From positions 1,302,001 through 1,366,000 of the forward strand of contig JADJXK010000001.1 in the NCBI GenBank assembly GCA_016710325.1: 64,000 bases of DNA, written 5' to 3'. Shown one piece after another: positions 1 to 8,724 of this stretch. This stretch comes from Candidatus Leptofilum proximum (GTDB lineage Bacteria > Chloroflexota > Anaerolineae > Promineifilales > Promineifilaceae). Position 1 is the stretch's first letter. Each line of letters opens with the position of its first letter. A program made the translations under genes and the position numbers. The notes under the pieces were generated by a model that saw nothing but the letters and a program-made list of their open reading frames with translations, did no database searches and had not been told where the DNA came from.

Positions 1-813
1 CATGGGCAGCAGGGGCGGCAACTGGCACGGCCGTTAGAAAATACGGATCGATCTGTAGCCTGCCAGGTTTTTCTCGCCCGCCTGAAACTGGCCCAGGGGG
101 ATGTGGAGGGCGCGGTTACGCTGCTGGCGGAAGCCAGCCAGGCTGCGCGTCTGCGCAATTTCGAACAACAGGTGGCCGAAGCGGCTGCCGTTCAGGTGCT
201 TGCCCTTCTGCGCCAGGGGGATGTGGCAACGGCCGTTGCTCTGGTCCAAAAGCACGACCTCCCTTTCAGCCAGGCGCGCGTTCACCTTGCCCAGGGCGAT
301 CCGGCCGCGGCGCTGGCTGTATTGGCGCCAATACGTCAAGAAGCAGAGGCAAAAGGTTGGCCCGATGCACGGCTCAAGGTGCTGGTTTTACAGGCGTTGG
401 CTCACCAGGCACAGGGCAAAAAGGACGGGGCCGGGCAGTTACTGGCCGAGGCGCTGGCGCTGGCCGAACCGGGCGGCTTCATCCGGCTCTTTATCGATGA
501 AGGGCCGCCGATGGCCAGGTTGTTGTCTGAGGTTTCGGTTCAGGGAACGACCGGTTACATCGATAAGCTGCTGGCCGCGTTTGAAACCGGGGCACTTTCT
601 CAGACACAGCCGCTGGTCGATCCCCTCAGCGAGCGCGAACTGGAAATTCTCACCCTTATCGCCGCCGGGCTGAAAAACAAGGAAATCGCCGGGCAGTTGG
701 TGATCAGCCTCAATACCGTGCTCTACCACGCCAAAAATATCTACGGCAAGCTGGGCGTAAACAAACGCACCCAGGCTGTTGCCAAAGCCAGAGAGCTCGG
801 TTTGATTCAGTGA
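1..813 (+). CDS. LuxR-family regulator, C-terminal part (MalT-like), 5' partial
   Basis: The frame is open from base 1, so the gene begins upstream of the window. The visible 270 residues are a helical, Ala/Leu-rich region resembling the TPR-like part of MalT-type regulators, then a LuxR-type helix-turn-helix in the last ~65 residues (LSERELEIL..., AGLKNKEIA, LVISLNTVLYHAKNIYGKL). In the family, an N-terminal ATPase/sensor part precedes this and the HTH binds DNA. The target is unknown; the small ORF and membrane genes just downstream on the same strand are plausible targets. The stop codon lies in the first repeat word of the following repeat array. Confidence 0.85.
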   Translation, partial: HGQQGRQLARPLENTDRSVACQVFLARLKLAQGDVEGAVTLLAEASQAARLRNFEQQVAEAAAVQVLALLRQGDVATAVALVQKHDLPFSQARVHLAQGDPAAALAVLAPIRQEAEAKGWPDARLKVLVLQALAHQAQGKKDGAGQLLAEALALAEPGGFIRLFIDEGPPMARLLSEVSVQGTTGYIDKLLAAFETGALSQTQPLVDPLSERELEILTLIAAGLKNKEIAGQLVISLNTVLYHAKNIYGKLGVNKRTQAVAKARELGLIQ

Positions 814-908
814 ACAGTGAACGGTAATCGGTGGTCAGTTTACCATTCACCGTTTTACCGTTCACCGATAACCGATTACTGATAACCGATTACCGATAAC
901 CGATTACC
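812..908. repeat. Intergenic word-repeat array (ACCGATTAC family)
   Basis: A low-complexity spacer built of CAGTGAACGG, GGTAATCGG, ACCGTTCACC and similar words. Three consecutive 14-bp units (GATAACCGATTAC plus T or C) fill 867-908, and inverted words upstream (GGTAATCGGT) could pair with them. The same words occur again at 46905-46992. It starts at the stop codon of the LuxR gene. Confidence 0.8.
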
Positions 909-990
909 CCCACTTCTCCTACAGTTTTTCCCCACCAGAACTACAGTTTCCTGTGGGGATTTGTTGTGCTGCCTGTCGTATTCTAAGGGC

Positions 991-1245
991 ATGATGAACA
1001 AGCCCACTGGTAAACAGAGCCACTACCAAATCATAATCGAAGGTCAATTAGATCCCTGCTGGCAGGAGTGGTTTGATGGTTTAACCATCACCATCACTGA
1101 TGCTGGACACACCGTTTTAAGCGGCCCTATCCGCGATCAGGCGGCGCTGCACGGATTGATGAAGAAAGTGCGTAACTTAGGCATACCGCTGCTCTCGGTC
1201 AATCGGGTTGAACCCGACCAGAAGGATGAAAATTTCAGACCCTAA
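991..1245 (+). CDS. Small hypothetical protein
   Basis: An 84-residue soluble protein starting at tandem ATG codons (991 or 994). A TTG-started extension to 961 is less likely. It contains no motif I recognise. The middle (EGQLDPCWQEWFDGLTITI..., then VLSGPIRDQAALHGLMKKVRNLGIPLLSVNRV) reads like a compact alpha/beta fold. It lies between a MalT-type regulator and a DUF4386-like membrane gene. The stop codon is embedded in the small palindrome ACCCTAAGGGT. Confidence 0.6.
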   Translation: MMNKPTGKQSHYQIIIEGQLDPCWQEWFDGLTITITDAGHTVLSGPIRDQAALHGLMKKVRNLGIPLLSVNRVEPDQKDENFRP

Positions 1246-1295
1246 GGGTTTGCCACTTTCGGAGGCAAATTAGTCGAGTTCAAGACCCTTGGGTC
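1239..1295. repeat. Two short palindromes between small ORF and membrane gene
   Basis: ACCCTAAGGGT at 1239-1249 overlaps the stop codon and GACCCTTGGGTC lies at 1284-1295. Related ACCCTAAGG and CCCTGAGGG words recur at 10921-10973. They may form weak hairpins; neither is followed by a T-run, so they are not called terminators. Confidence 0.4.
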
Positions 1296-1320
1296 GGCAC
1301 AGTTACAAAGGATAATAAAA

Positions 1321-2019
1321 ATGAATGATTTACGGAAATTAGGCGGTATTGCTGCATTGATCCATTCGGCAGCGTATGTGGTGGGAATCGGGTTGTATTT
1401 TACCGTATTGAACCCCGTCCTCGATGCTGATCCTGCCCAATACCTGGCGCTGCTTGCCGAGCACCAAAACCTCCTGTACGTATGGATACTGATTGCTTAT
1501 TGGGTAGCTGCCTTCTGCCTGGTTATCGTGGCGCTGGCGCTTTACGACCGGTTGAAGACCGGTTCACCGGCACTGATGCAGATTGGAACAGCTTTAGGGC
1601 TCATCTGGGCCGGTTTGATTATTGGCAGCGGCAATCTGATGCTCCACGACTTCGGCGAAGTGGCACAGCTTTATAGCAGTAACCCGGCTCAAGCTGAGGT
1701 GGTTTTGGTGGCGCTTACGGCCGTAGAGAACGGAATCGTCAGCGGCAACGAGCTGATCGGCGGCTTGTGGGCCCTGCTGGTAAGCTGGACTGCCTTACGC
1801 GCCGGTGGATTTTCCAAGGCCTTAAGCTACTTTGGCCTGGTGAGCGGCGCAGCCGGTATCGCCTCGATTATTCCGGCGCTTAATGAGGTGGGCATAACTT
1901 TTTTTGCCCTGGGCATGATTGTGTGGTTTGCCTGGGTAGGGATTGTGCTGCTGCGTCGGACACCAGGCGCAGCCAAAAAAGCAGAGGCATTTGCGCCCTA
2001 CCACAGCACAACCGTTTAA
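1321..2019 (+). CDS. DUF4386-like integral membrane protein
   Basis: A 232-residue protein with about six hydrophobic segments (first near residues 9-30, then 52-72, 84-105, 140-158, 168-185 and 190-212) and a basic C-terminal tail. Length and layout match the DUF4386 membrane family, whose role is unknown. The start is ATG after an AAAGGATAATAAAA region. The next gene, 24 bases on, is a second protein of the same kind, and two NAD(P)-dependent dehydrogenases follow, so all four probably form one transcription unit. Function cannot be given. Confidence 0.6.
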   Translation: MNDLRKLGGIAALIHSAAYVVGIGLYFTVLNPVLDADPAQYLALLAEHQNLLYVWILIAYWVAAFCLVIVALALYDRLKTGSPALMQIGTALGLIWAGLIIGSGNLMLHDFGEVAQLYSSNPAQAEVVLVALTAVENGIVSGNELIGGLWALLVSWTALRAGGFSKALSYFGLVSGAAGIASIIPALNEVGITFFALGMIVWFAWVGIVLLRRTPGAAKKAEAFAPYHSTTV

Positions 2020-2043
2020 TCTGAGCAATTACAGGAGTGAATC

Positions 2044-2712
2044 GTGAATTCAGATAGAAGAACGGCGGTCATATTGGGGATACTGCTAATAGGCAGCATT
2101 CTGTTCGGAATACTGAACACTGTTCCGGCATTGGAGTCCTCCGATTATCTTACGAAATTGTCAACAATCGAAACACAGGTATTGATTGCCGTTTTTTTTC
2201 AAGCAGCTATGGCGATGGCTTATGTATGGGTTGCGGTACTGTTCTATCCAATCATTAAAAAATATAGCGAAGGTCTTGCAGCCGGGTACTTCGGCTTCAG
2301 GATTATTGGAGCAGGATTTCTCTTTGCCGGAATCGGTTCTCTTCTTCTTTTGTTATGGCTGAGCCAGAGTTTCGTATTAGCTGGCCAGGTAAATGCACCA
2401 TATTTCCAAACAACAGGCGAACTGCTCAGGCGAGGCAGAGACATTCTGAATCATATTGGCATGATACTGCCGTGGAGTACAGGCGGTTTGATACTTTATT
2501 ACTGCCTATACAAAATGAAACTCGTTCCACAATGGTTGTCGGTCTGGGGTTTTGTCGGTTCTGCTCTCACTCTCTTAGCCACGTTATTGCTAATGCTAAA
2601 CTTCATTAAGATAGTAACGCCGGTCTACTTTATGTTAAATGCACCAACGGCTCTGTTCGAGCTGTCTCTGGCTTTATTTTTGATAGTCAAAGGCTTCAAT
2701 CATACTGACTAA
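2044..2712 (+). CDS. DUF4386 family membrane protein
   Basis: A 222-residue, six-segment membrane protein beginning at GTG after a good CAGGAGTGA ribosome site. The FGFRIIGAGFLFAGIGSLLLLLW stretch (broken here as FGFRIIGAGF then a Leu run) and the Asn-rich loop before the last helices are typical of DUF4386. It is AT-richer than its neighbours and contains no ACGGCCGT, unlike the preceding paralogue, so the pair is probably an old or separately acquired duplication. Role unknown. Confidence 0.65.
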   Translation: MNSDRRTAVILGILLIGSILFGILNTVPALESSDYLTKLSTIETQVLIAVFFQAAMAMAYVWVAVLFYPIIKKYSEGLAAGYFGFRIIGAGFLFAGIGSLLLLLWLSQSFVLAGQVNAPYFQTTGELLRRGRDILNHIGMILPWSTGGLILYYCLYKMKLVPQWLSVWGFVGSALTLLATLLLMLNFIKIVTPVYFMLNAPTALFELSLALFLIVKGFNHTD

Positions 2713-2732
2713 TCTAAGAAGGAAGGAAAACT

Positions 2733-3701
2733 GTGAAAGCAATTGTTTGTTCAGAATACGGCTCACCTGACGTGCTTCGTCTCGAAGAGGTGGAAAAGCC
2801 GATTCCAGGTGACGATGAAGTTTTGATCAGAGTTCACGCGGCGTCGGCTAACCCGCTGGATTGGCATCTCATGCGAGGCGCTCCGTTCATCGCCCGTCTT
2901 GATAACGGGCTGCTAAAACCGAAAAACCAGATACTTGGTGCTGATGTGGCCGGGGTGGTGGAAGCAATCGGCCGTAACGTGACCGAGTTTAAGCCCGGCG
3001 ATGCGGTGTTTGGGGACATCTTCCCCGGCGGTTTTGCCGAGTATGTATGTGCTGCCGAAAAGCACCTGGCGCTTAAACCAGCCAACCTGTCGTTTGAGGC
3101 GGCAGCGGCCGTTCCCGTTGTAGCTTTCACAGCATTGCAAGGTTTGCGCCACGGACAGATTCAGCCGGGGCAAAAGGTGCTGGTTAACGGGGCTTCCGGC
3201 GGCGTGGGCACGTTTGCGGTGCAGATTGCTAAATCGTTTGGAACCGAAGTCACCGGCGTGTGCAGCACGCGCAATTTGGAGATGGTGTGCTCGATTGGCG
3301 CCGACCATGTGATTGACTACACCCAGGAAGACTTCACCAAAACCGGGCAGCAGTACGATCTGATTTATGACGCGGTGGGTAATCGTTCGGTGGCGGACTA
3401 CAAGCGGGCTTTACGGCCGCAGGGAAGCTGCGTCATTGCCGGGTTTACCACTCTGGGGCGTTTGTTCCAGCATGTGGTTCTAGGCGCGTGGGTCTCGATG
3501 ACCGGGAACAAGAAAGTTGGCCTCATGGGGACGGCACAGTCCGATAAAGACGATCTGCTTTTCATCAAAAAGCTGTTGGAAGACGGTAAAGTCGTTCCGG
3601 TTATTGACAGGCGATATCCCTTGAGTGAAACGGCCGCTGCCATCCGCTATCTTGAAAAAGGGCACGCCCGCGGCAAAGTCATCATAACGGTGGCAGAGTA
3701 A
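2733..3701 (+). CDS. NAD(P)-dependent alcohol dehydrogenase, quinone-oxidoreductase-like (MDR)
   Basis: A 322-residue medium-chain dehydrogenase. It opens with MKAIVCSEYGSPDVLRLEEV, has the GroES-like catalytic half (ADVAGVVEAIGRNV..., GDAVFGDI), and the Rossmann nucleotide site VNGASGGVGTFAVQIAK around residue 150. The four-cysteine structural zinc lobe of classical alcohol dehydrogenases is absent, as in the quinone oxidoreductase/zeta-crystallin branch that reduces enones or quinones with NADPH. GTG start with AAGGAAGG upstream. The next gene is a paralogue. Confidence 0.85.
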   Translation: MKAIVCSEYGSPDVLRLEEVEKPIPGDDEVLIRVHAASANPLDWHLMRGAPFIARLDNGLLKPKNQILGADVAGVVEAIGRNVTEFKPGDAVFGDIFPGGFAEYVCAAEKHLALKPANLSFEAAAAVPVVAFTALQGLRHGQIQPGQKVLVNGASGGVGTFAVQIAKSFGTEVTGVCSTRNLEMVCSIGADHVIDYTQEDFTKTGQQYDLIYDAVGNRSVADYKRALRPQGSCVIAGFTTLGRLFQHVVLGAWVSMTGNKKVGLMGTAQSDKDDLLFIKKLLEDGKVVPVIDRRYPLSETAAAIRYLEKGHARGKVIITVAE

Positions 3702-3731
3702 CTAAACAGCAAGGTAAATTTGGAGAAAAGT

Positions 3732-4730
3732 ATGAAAGCCATTGTATACACAGAATACGGACCGCCGGAAGTTCTCCGGCTGGCAGAGATGGAAAAACCC
3801 GTTCCGCAGGACAATGAAATATTGATTCGCGTCCAGGCGACGACGGTCAATTACGGCGATCTGCTGGCCAGAAAATTTTCTCACGTTTCGCCGCGCGAGT
3901 TCAATATGCCGTCCCTCTTCTGGCTGCTGGCACGCCTCAGTTTTGGCCTGAGCAAGCCCAAACGGCCGTTGCTGGGCAGCGAGTTTGCCGGGGAGGTTGA
4001 AGCGGTCGGGAAAGACGTCACACAATTCAAGCCAGGCGACCCGGTGTTTGGCTATGCTGGCCAGAACATGGGCGCTTATGCCCAGTATCTCTGTATGCCC
4101 GAGGACGGGGTGGTGGCTCTCAAACCGGATAACATGAGCGATGAGGAGGCAACGGCCGTACCCTACGGCGCAATCATGGCCATCAATCTGCTGCAAAAAG
4201 CGAATATCCAACCCGGTCAAAAAGTGTTGGTCAATGGCGCGTCGGGGGCGATAGGGGGAGCGGCCGTGCAGCTGGCCAAACACCACTTTGGGGCCGACGT
4301 GACCGGCGTGTGCGGTACGCCGCGCCTGGCATTCGTCAAAGCACTGGGCGCAGACAAGGTCATCGATTACACCAAAGAGGACTTTACCCAAAGCGGCGAG
4401 ACCTACGACCTCATTTTTGACGTGTTGGGCAAAAGTTCGTTTTCCCGGAGCAAACGGGCACTCAAGCCGGGCGGCGTCCATCTTTACGCCAGCTTTAAGC
4501 TGAAGCAGCTTATCCAAATGCTCTGGACGTCGCTAACGGGCGGCCCGAAAGTCATCTGCGCCCTAGCTCCTGGCGGGCGGGAAGATTTGATGACGGTCAA
4601 GTCGCTGATTGAGGCGGGAAAGATTAAGGCAATCATTGATCGCTGTTATCCGATGGAGCAGGCGGCCGAGGCCCATCGTTACGTTGAGGAAGGGCACAAG
4701 AAAGGAAACGTCGTTATCACGCTGGCATAG
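3732..4730 (+). CDS. NAD(P)-dependent alcohol dehydrogenase, quinone-oxidoreductase-like, tandem paralogue
   Basis: A 332-residue MDR protein (MKAIVYTEYGPPEVLRLAEM) with the same layout as the previous gene and the Rossmann motif VNGASGAIGGAAVQLAK. ATG at 3732 has GGAG six bases upstream; a TTG at 3720 would add four residues. The C-terminal pattern (IDRCYPMEQAAEAHRYVEEGHKKGNVVI) is standard for the family. It lacks zinc ligands. The adjacent paralogues probably arose by tandem duplication, but substrates cannot be told from sequence. Confidence 0.85.
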   Translation: MKAIVYTEYGPPEVLRLAEMEKPVPQDNEILIRVQATTVNYGDLLARKFSHVSPREFNMPSLFWLLARLSFGLSKPKRPLLGSEFAGEVEAVGKDVTQFKPGDPVFGYAGQNMGAYAQYLCMPEDGVVALKPDNMSDEEATAVPYGAIMAINLLQKANIQPGQKVLVNGASGAIGGAAVQLAKHHFGADVTGVCGTPRLAFVKALGADKVIDYTKEDFTQSGETYDLIFDVLGKSSFSRSKRALKPGGVHLYASFKLKQLIQMLWTSLTGGPKVICALAPGGREDLMTVKSLIEAGKIKAIIDRCYPMEQAAEAHRYVEEGHKKGNVVITLA

Positions 4731-4737
4731 ATTGTGG

Positions 4738-5145
4738 TTAAGCCAGGTCAGCTTTCAGTTCTTCCAGCAAATTGGTCCAGTGCCGCCGCATGGCCTCCCG
4801 CTGTTCCGCATTTTGCAGCCATTCATGATGGACGCTGATGGTCGTACCCGTTTTGGCCGGGCGAACTCGAACTTGAAGCGTTGAGTTGCTGCTCCACCCC
4901 TTTGGCTGCCACTTCATGCGAATCAGCGCACCGTGTTCATAGCTCCTGATCTCAACCTGCGTGTTATCGGCCGTTACCAACGTATCACCCTTTTTGTAAT
5001 CGGCTTTGGCTGTGTTTTGCCAATCGAGAGAGAGGACGGACAATACTTTCTGCCAAGCGGCTTGCTCACTAACGGGCAGTGTCCGGCTCACACCGACCTG
5101 CCACCCCTGGCTTTTTGTCTTGCCAGTTGGATTTTGTGAACTCAT
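4738..5145 (-). CDS. SRPBCC (START-like) domain protein
   Basis: A 135-residue protein with the pattern of SRPBCC/AHSA1 ligand-binding domains: SRTLPVSEQAAWQKVLS at the start, ALIRMKWQPKGW and TTISVHHEWLQNAEQREAMRRHWTNLL at the end. These domains form a helix-grip cavity for hydrophobic ligands; here the ligand is unknown. Its ATG overlaps the stop of ridA (ATGA arrangement), so the two are translationally coupled and cotranscribed on the minus strand. Confidence 0.7.
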   Translation of the reverse strand: MSSQNPTGKTKSQGWQVGVSRTLPVSEQAAWQKVLSVLSLDWQNTAKADYKKGDTLVTADNTQVEIRSYEHGALIRMKWQPKGWSSNSTLQVRVRPAKTGTTISVHHEWLQNAEQREAMRRHWTNLLEELKADLA

Positions 5146-5549
5146 ACCGTCTGCTCCACCCCAATCGCGGCCACCGCATCCATTTCAATCAGAAAATTCG
5201 GATTGGCTAATCCCGCGACAACGATCACACTGATGGTGGGTGGATCGGTGCCCAGCTCAGTGTAGCGACTGATGGCCGCATATCCATCCTGCATATTTTG
5301 TCCCTGAACAACGTAGATCGTCATCTTGACAACGTCGCGCAAGGTTGCACCGGCCGCTTCTAGGGCGGCAACGACGTTATCCAACGTTTGCCTGGTTTGG
5401 CTGGCGATATCCTCGCCGACGATTCCACCGGCCGCGTTCACACTGTTTTGGCCACCGACGAAAATGAGTTGGGTGGGCGGCTCTACCACGGCTATCTGGC
5501 TGAAGGCCGGGTTCTTGGCTAACGTGTCAGGGTTTAATCGTGTAATCAT
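5142..5549 (-). CDS. RidA family (YjgF/YER057c/UK114) protein
   Basis: A 135-residue RidA-like protein. RidA homologues hydrolyse reactive enamine/imine intermediates made by PLP enzymes. Recognisable features are VGGQNSVNA, ASQTRQTLDNVVAALEAAGATLRDVVKMTIYVV and the C-terminal LIEMDAVAAI. The usual catalytic Arg of the RidA subfamily (in the PNPRCT-type segment) is replaced around PTISVIVVAGLANPNFLIE, so it belongs to another Rid subgroup whose reaction is less certain. Start chosen at 5549, eight bases after AAAAAGGAG; a longer ORF to 5588 lacks a site. Confidence 0.85.
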   Translation of the reverse strand: MITRLNPDTLAKNPAFSQIAVVEPPTQLIFVGGQNSVNAAGGIVGEDIASQTRQTLDNVVAALEAAGATLRDVVKMTIYVVQGQNMQDGYAAISRYTELGTDPPTISVIVVAGLANPNFLIEMDAVAAIGVEQTV

Positions 5550-5578
5550 GATTTTCTCCTTTTTGCTAACTTTAGAAC

Positions 5579-5617
5579 TATTATACAATTGATTCAGGTC
5601 AGGAACGGTCCTATTTA
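5579..5617. promoter_or_regulatory. Divergent promoter region between ridA-like gene and WYL regulator
   Basis: On the minus strand a perfect TATAAT (plus-strand 5579-5584) lies 30 bases before the ridA-like start, with no clear -35. On the plus strand TTGATT (5589-5594), 17 bases, TATTTA (5612-5617) precedes the WYL gene but would leave a leader of only a few bases. The WYL regulator probably acts on this shared region; that is inference. Confidence 0.4.
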
Positions 5618-5629
5618 ATGGAGTAAGTC

Positions 5630-6568
5630 ATGTATAATCCAACCACCCGACTGTTGACGATTCTTGAGCTGCTTCAGGCGCAGGGCCAAATAAGTGGCTC
5701 AGAACTTGCCCGCACGCTAGAAGTTGACGAACGGAGCGTTCGTCGTTACATCACCATGCTGAGAGATATGGGGATACCCATCGACAGTGTGAGCGGCCGT
5801 TTCGGTGGTTATGTTTTGCGGCCAGGCTACCGTTTGCCGCCCATGATGTTTGATGAGGTCGAAACCGTCACGGTTATCACTGGATTGCGGCTCATGCAAG
5901 AACTGGCCTCATTTCCGCCCTTAGCAGTCGGACGGGCAACGGCCAAGATTGAGCGGGTCTTACCCCAGGCGCTGCGGCAGAAGTCTCAAGCACTGCGCGA
6001 AGTCCTGACCGTCGAGCTGACGCCGGCCCACGCGGTTTCCAGCGAGTCGCTTCTGACGCTGACGCTGGCCGTCGCTGACAAACAGTGTGTCGCCATCACG
6101 TACGTGTCGGCAAGTGGGGATGAAACGAAGCGGATCATCTCGCCGTATGGCGTCGTTCTCCACGGCCGTACCTGGTATATTCCGACCTATTGTCATCTTC
6201 GGGACGATCTGCGGCTGTTCCGTTTAGATCGGTTGCGAGCGGTTGCGTCAAGCAGTCATCCCTATCACGAGGATGGCCCAATGGATGTGCGGGCGTTTGT
6301 GTTTGAGTCACTGGCCAACATGCCCGGTATGTTTACCTTTGAAGTGCTGCTTGATGCGGACCTGGAAACGGTCCAGCATTATGTGCCGGCATCAACGGCC
6401 GTTTTTGAAGACAGAGCCGGTCAGACGCTTATGCGCTGTTACACGGACGATCCCCATTGGCTGGCCCGTTTTCTGGCTCAAATGGAACTGCCCTTCACGG
6501 TCCAAAAGTCAGCCGAACTGCGTCAGGCGATAGAGCTGCTGGCCAGAAGATTGCTGGACAGCGTTTGA
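5630..6568 (+). CDS. YafY-like transcriptional regulator (HTH + WYL)
   Basis: A 312-residue regulator. Residues 1-60 are a DeoR-type winged helix (TRLLTILELLQAQGQISGSELARTLEVDERSVRRYI), residues ~140-215 the WYL ligand-binding domain (VAITYVSASGDETKRIISPYGVVLHGRTWYIPTYCHLR), followed by the WCX-type C-terminal extension. Length and order fit the YafY/WYL family, which senses small molecules or nucleic acids. ATG start with a near TGGAG. It is divergent from the RidA/SRPBCC pair, a usual arrangement for controlling a neighbouring operon. Confidence 0.85.
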   Translation: MYNPTTRLLTILELLQAQGQISGSELARTLEVDERSVRRYITMLRDMGIPIDSVSGRFGGYVLRPGYRLPPMMFDEVETVTVITGLRLMQELASFPPLAVGRATAKIERVLPQALRQKSQALREVLTVELTPAHAVSSESLLTLTLAVADKQCVAITYVSASGDETKRIISPYGVVLHGRTWYIPTYCHLRDDLRLFRLDRLRAVASSSHPYHEDGPMDVRAFVFESLANMPGMFTFEVLLDADLETVQHYVPASTAVFEDRAGQTLMRCYTDDPHWLARFLAQMELPFTVQKSAELRQAIELLARRLLDSV

Positions 6569-6590
6569 TTGCACCGTAAGGAGAATTTCC

Positions 6591-7022
6591 ATGGGCAAAG
6601 TTTTAATTTTAGTTGGCTTATTGCTTGCGGCTTGCGGAGGAGGTGAAACGGCCGTACCCGCCAAAGCAGAACAAATCGTTTGTACGGCCGCTTACCGCAG
6701 CAGCACCGAGGTGGGCATCGAACGCGAAGAAACGCTCACTTTCACTGATGCAGACGATGAGCAGTCCGTCGCCTTTGCCGACATGACGTTCCATGCCACC
6801 TACCGCACCGGCGTGGCAGACAACGAACGCAGCTTGCGGGTGTGGGTAACGGATACGGCAGATACCGTTTTTCATGCCACGCTCTACCAGCTTCCCCTGG
6901 ACAGCGGGCCGCAAAACCAGTTTATCGGCGGGCACGGCTTTACGGGGCTAACTTACAGCTATCATCCCATGTCCGGGGCCGAGCTTCAGTTCTGGTGCCA
7001 GGCTGGTGAGGGGAATATCTAA
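6591..7022 (+). CDS. Small secreted lipoprotein, hypothetical
   Basis: A 143-residue protein with a short signal peptide (MGKVLILVGLLLAACGG) and lipobox LLAAC, so it should be lipid-anchored outside the membrane. The mature part is beta-strand rich (RSSTEVGIEREETLTFTDADDE..., TYRTGVADNERSLRVWVTD) and has no known motif. ATG 6591 follows AAGGAGAATTTCC, a clear ribosome site. It starts 22 bases after the WYL gene and may be cotranscribed. Confidence 0.7.
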   Translation: MGKVLILVGLLLAACGGGETAVPAKAEQIVCTAAYRSSTEVGIEREETLTFTDADDEQSVAFADMTFHATYRTGVADNERSLRVWVTDTADTVFHATLYQLPLDSGPQNQFIGGHGFTGLTYSYHPMSGAELQFWCQAGEGNI

Positions 7023-7245
7023 CCTTTTTTGTGACTGCACTTATACATAGTTACAGGCTCTATCACGTCGGATTTCTTATAGTAGGTTTGGTAACGGAGC
7101 CAAAGCCTAACACGACAGAGAACAAAGATGAAGGCACGCATTTGTGACGCTCAGGCGGAACGGCCGTAACGCGCTGCAAATGAAAACGGCCGTCTGTTGG
7201 GCCTGGCTCCTGCAAATCGTAAACCGACATGAAGGAGTTAGAACC

Positions 7246-8163
7246 ATGAACAAAAACATAGTATGGAAAAAGTTAGGCCCACTCTTGCTGGTCCTGGTGT
7301 TGTTACTGGCTGCCTGTGGCAGCGACGACAACGCCAATGAACCCGGCGCCAACGACACCGACGTCGACACCACCATGACGGTAGAGAGCCCAGACACTGA
7401 CATCAACACAGATACCGACATGGATACGGACATGGAAGCCACTGCCCCAGTCGATGAAACCAGCATGAATGATCAAAGCCTGGACAGCTGGCTGCAGCAG
7501 GTCAACAAGGACCAGATCGAAAGCGATCCCATTGGCGAGACGCTCGATTGGAGCGAAGGGTACCTGGTTTATTATGGCCCCATGGATTCCATAGGCATCG
7601 ACAACCTGATCTACAATGCGCTGGAAGTACATCGTCGCCTGGATACCGGGGAAGTCACTGAAGACAACCTCAGCGAAAGTGAACAGAATCTTCTGGAGAT
7701 AGCTGAAGGGATTGAATACGACTCTGAAGCAGACCTGACCGATCAGGTGGCGCAGACGCCAGAGATTCGCAGCGCCATCATGGAACACATTACCCAGAGC
7801 CAGGCAGACCTGACACCAGAAGAAGCGCTGGCCTCCAACAACATCATTGGTGTGTTTGGGCCACCTGCGCCGGAGTCGATTGGCAGCAAATACCTGGTTT
7901 ATACGCAGGATTCGCCAGATGCTGAGTACAGCTTCTTGGGTGTTATCCTGGCGGTAGACGCGACATCCCAGGCTAGCATGGACCCTTACAGTGCCGGCGA
8001 ATGGAACGATTTGCGCTGGTTGGGTGATGCCACCGGTCCCTTCTGGGACGATCTACCGGCTGGTGTCTCTGGCGACGCGTCCAGCACCGACGAGGGCCGC
8101 CCTGGTGTGCTGCTCGTTAGCGAAGCCACGTTTGATGAGCTAAACGCACAATCCATGCGATAA
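7246..8163 (+). CDS. Acidic lipoprotein, hypothetical
   Basis: A 305-residue lipoprotein: signal MNKNIVWKKLGPLLLVLVLL then lipobox LLAAC. A strongly acidic Asp/Thr linker (DTDINTDTDMDTDM, residues ~45-70) tethers a folded domain of unknown type (ESDPIGETLDWSEGYLVYYGPMDS..., PEIRSAIMEHITQSQADLTPEEAL). ATG 7246 is preceded by AAGGAGTTAGAACC; a longer ORF to 7144 is not favoured. A strong terminator follows the stop codon. Confidence 0.7.
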   Translation: MNKNIVWKKLGPLLLVLVLLLAACGSDDNANEPGANDTDVDTTMTVESPDTDINTDTDMDTDMEATAPVDETSMNDQSLDSWLQQVNKDQIESDPIGETLDWSEGYLVYYGPMDSIGIDNLIYNALEVHRRLDTGEVTEDNLSESEQNLLEIAEGIEYDSEADLTDQVAQTPEIRSAIMEHITQSQADLTPEEALASNNIIGVFGPPAPESIGSKYLVYTQDSPDAEYSFLGVILAVDATSQASMDPYSAGEWNDLRWLGDATGPFWDDLPAGVSGDASSTDEGRPGVLLVSEATFDELNAQSMR

Positions 8164-8182
8164 CGATAAAACCACGTAAAAC

Positions 8183-8213
8183 AAAAAAGACCGCCTAAAC
8201 AGCGGTCTTTTTT
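8183..8213 (+). terminator. Rho-independent terminator of the acidic lipoprotein gene
   Basis: AAAAAAGACCGC, loop CTAAACA, GCGGTCTTTTTTT. A 12-bp stem with a T-run, 20 bases after the stop codon at 8163. The A-run on the other side makes it potentially bidirectional. Confidence 0.9.
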
Positions 8214-8343
8214 GTTGCCTGGTGAGTATTTTCACGGCCGTTGCGGCCGTACCCACGCAGTTAGAAAAATTCGGGCTGAAAAAAGTGGGCATATACGTTA
8301 CAATGCAGAACAGTTGTTCGACAATATTACCTGGAGGTGGCAG

Positions 8344-8724
8344 ATGAAAACGACAGGGTTGATTGAAATCATCATGTACGTAACGGACATGGCAGCCCAG
8401 GTGCGCTTTTACCGGGATGTTATGGGGTTGGCGGTGACCTACCCGGCCGATCTGGAGAGTTACGCCGACCAGTACTGGGTGACGCTGGATGCGGGTGGTA
8501 TTTTGCTGGCGCTGCACGGTGGCGGCCACGGCCGTTTCGGGGCCGATACACCTAAAATTGTCTTTGGTGTCGACGATATTCATGCCGCCCGGGCCGAACT
8601 GGTGGCCCAGGGTGTCTCTCTCGACGAAGTCCGTTCAGCCGCGCCCGGCGTGTGGGTCTGCGACGGCCGTGATCCGGAAGGAAATCCGTTTTCAATTGAA
8701 AGTCATGAAGCAGGTAAAAAGTGA
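8344..8724 (+). CDS. VOC superfamily (glyoxalase/bleomycin resistance) protein
   Basis: A 126-residue single-unit VOC protein: IEIIMYVTDMAAQVRFYRDVMGL at the start, GGILLALHGG in the middle and VWVCDGRDPEGNPFSIESH at the end. VOC proteins use paired beta-alpha-beta units to bind a metal and act as lyases, dioxygenases or binding proteins; this one cannot be assigned a substrate. ATG 8344 follows GGAGGTGGCAG. The last codons (GGTAAAAAGTGA) fall in the first word of the repeat hairpin shared with the convergent peptidase gene. Confidence 0.8.
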   Translation: MKTTGLIEIIMYVTDMAAQVRFYRDVMGLAVTYPADLESYADQYWVTLDAGGILLALHGGGHGRFGADTPKIVFGVDDIHAARAELVAQGVSLDEVRSAAPGVWVCDGRDPEGNPFSIESHEAGKK

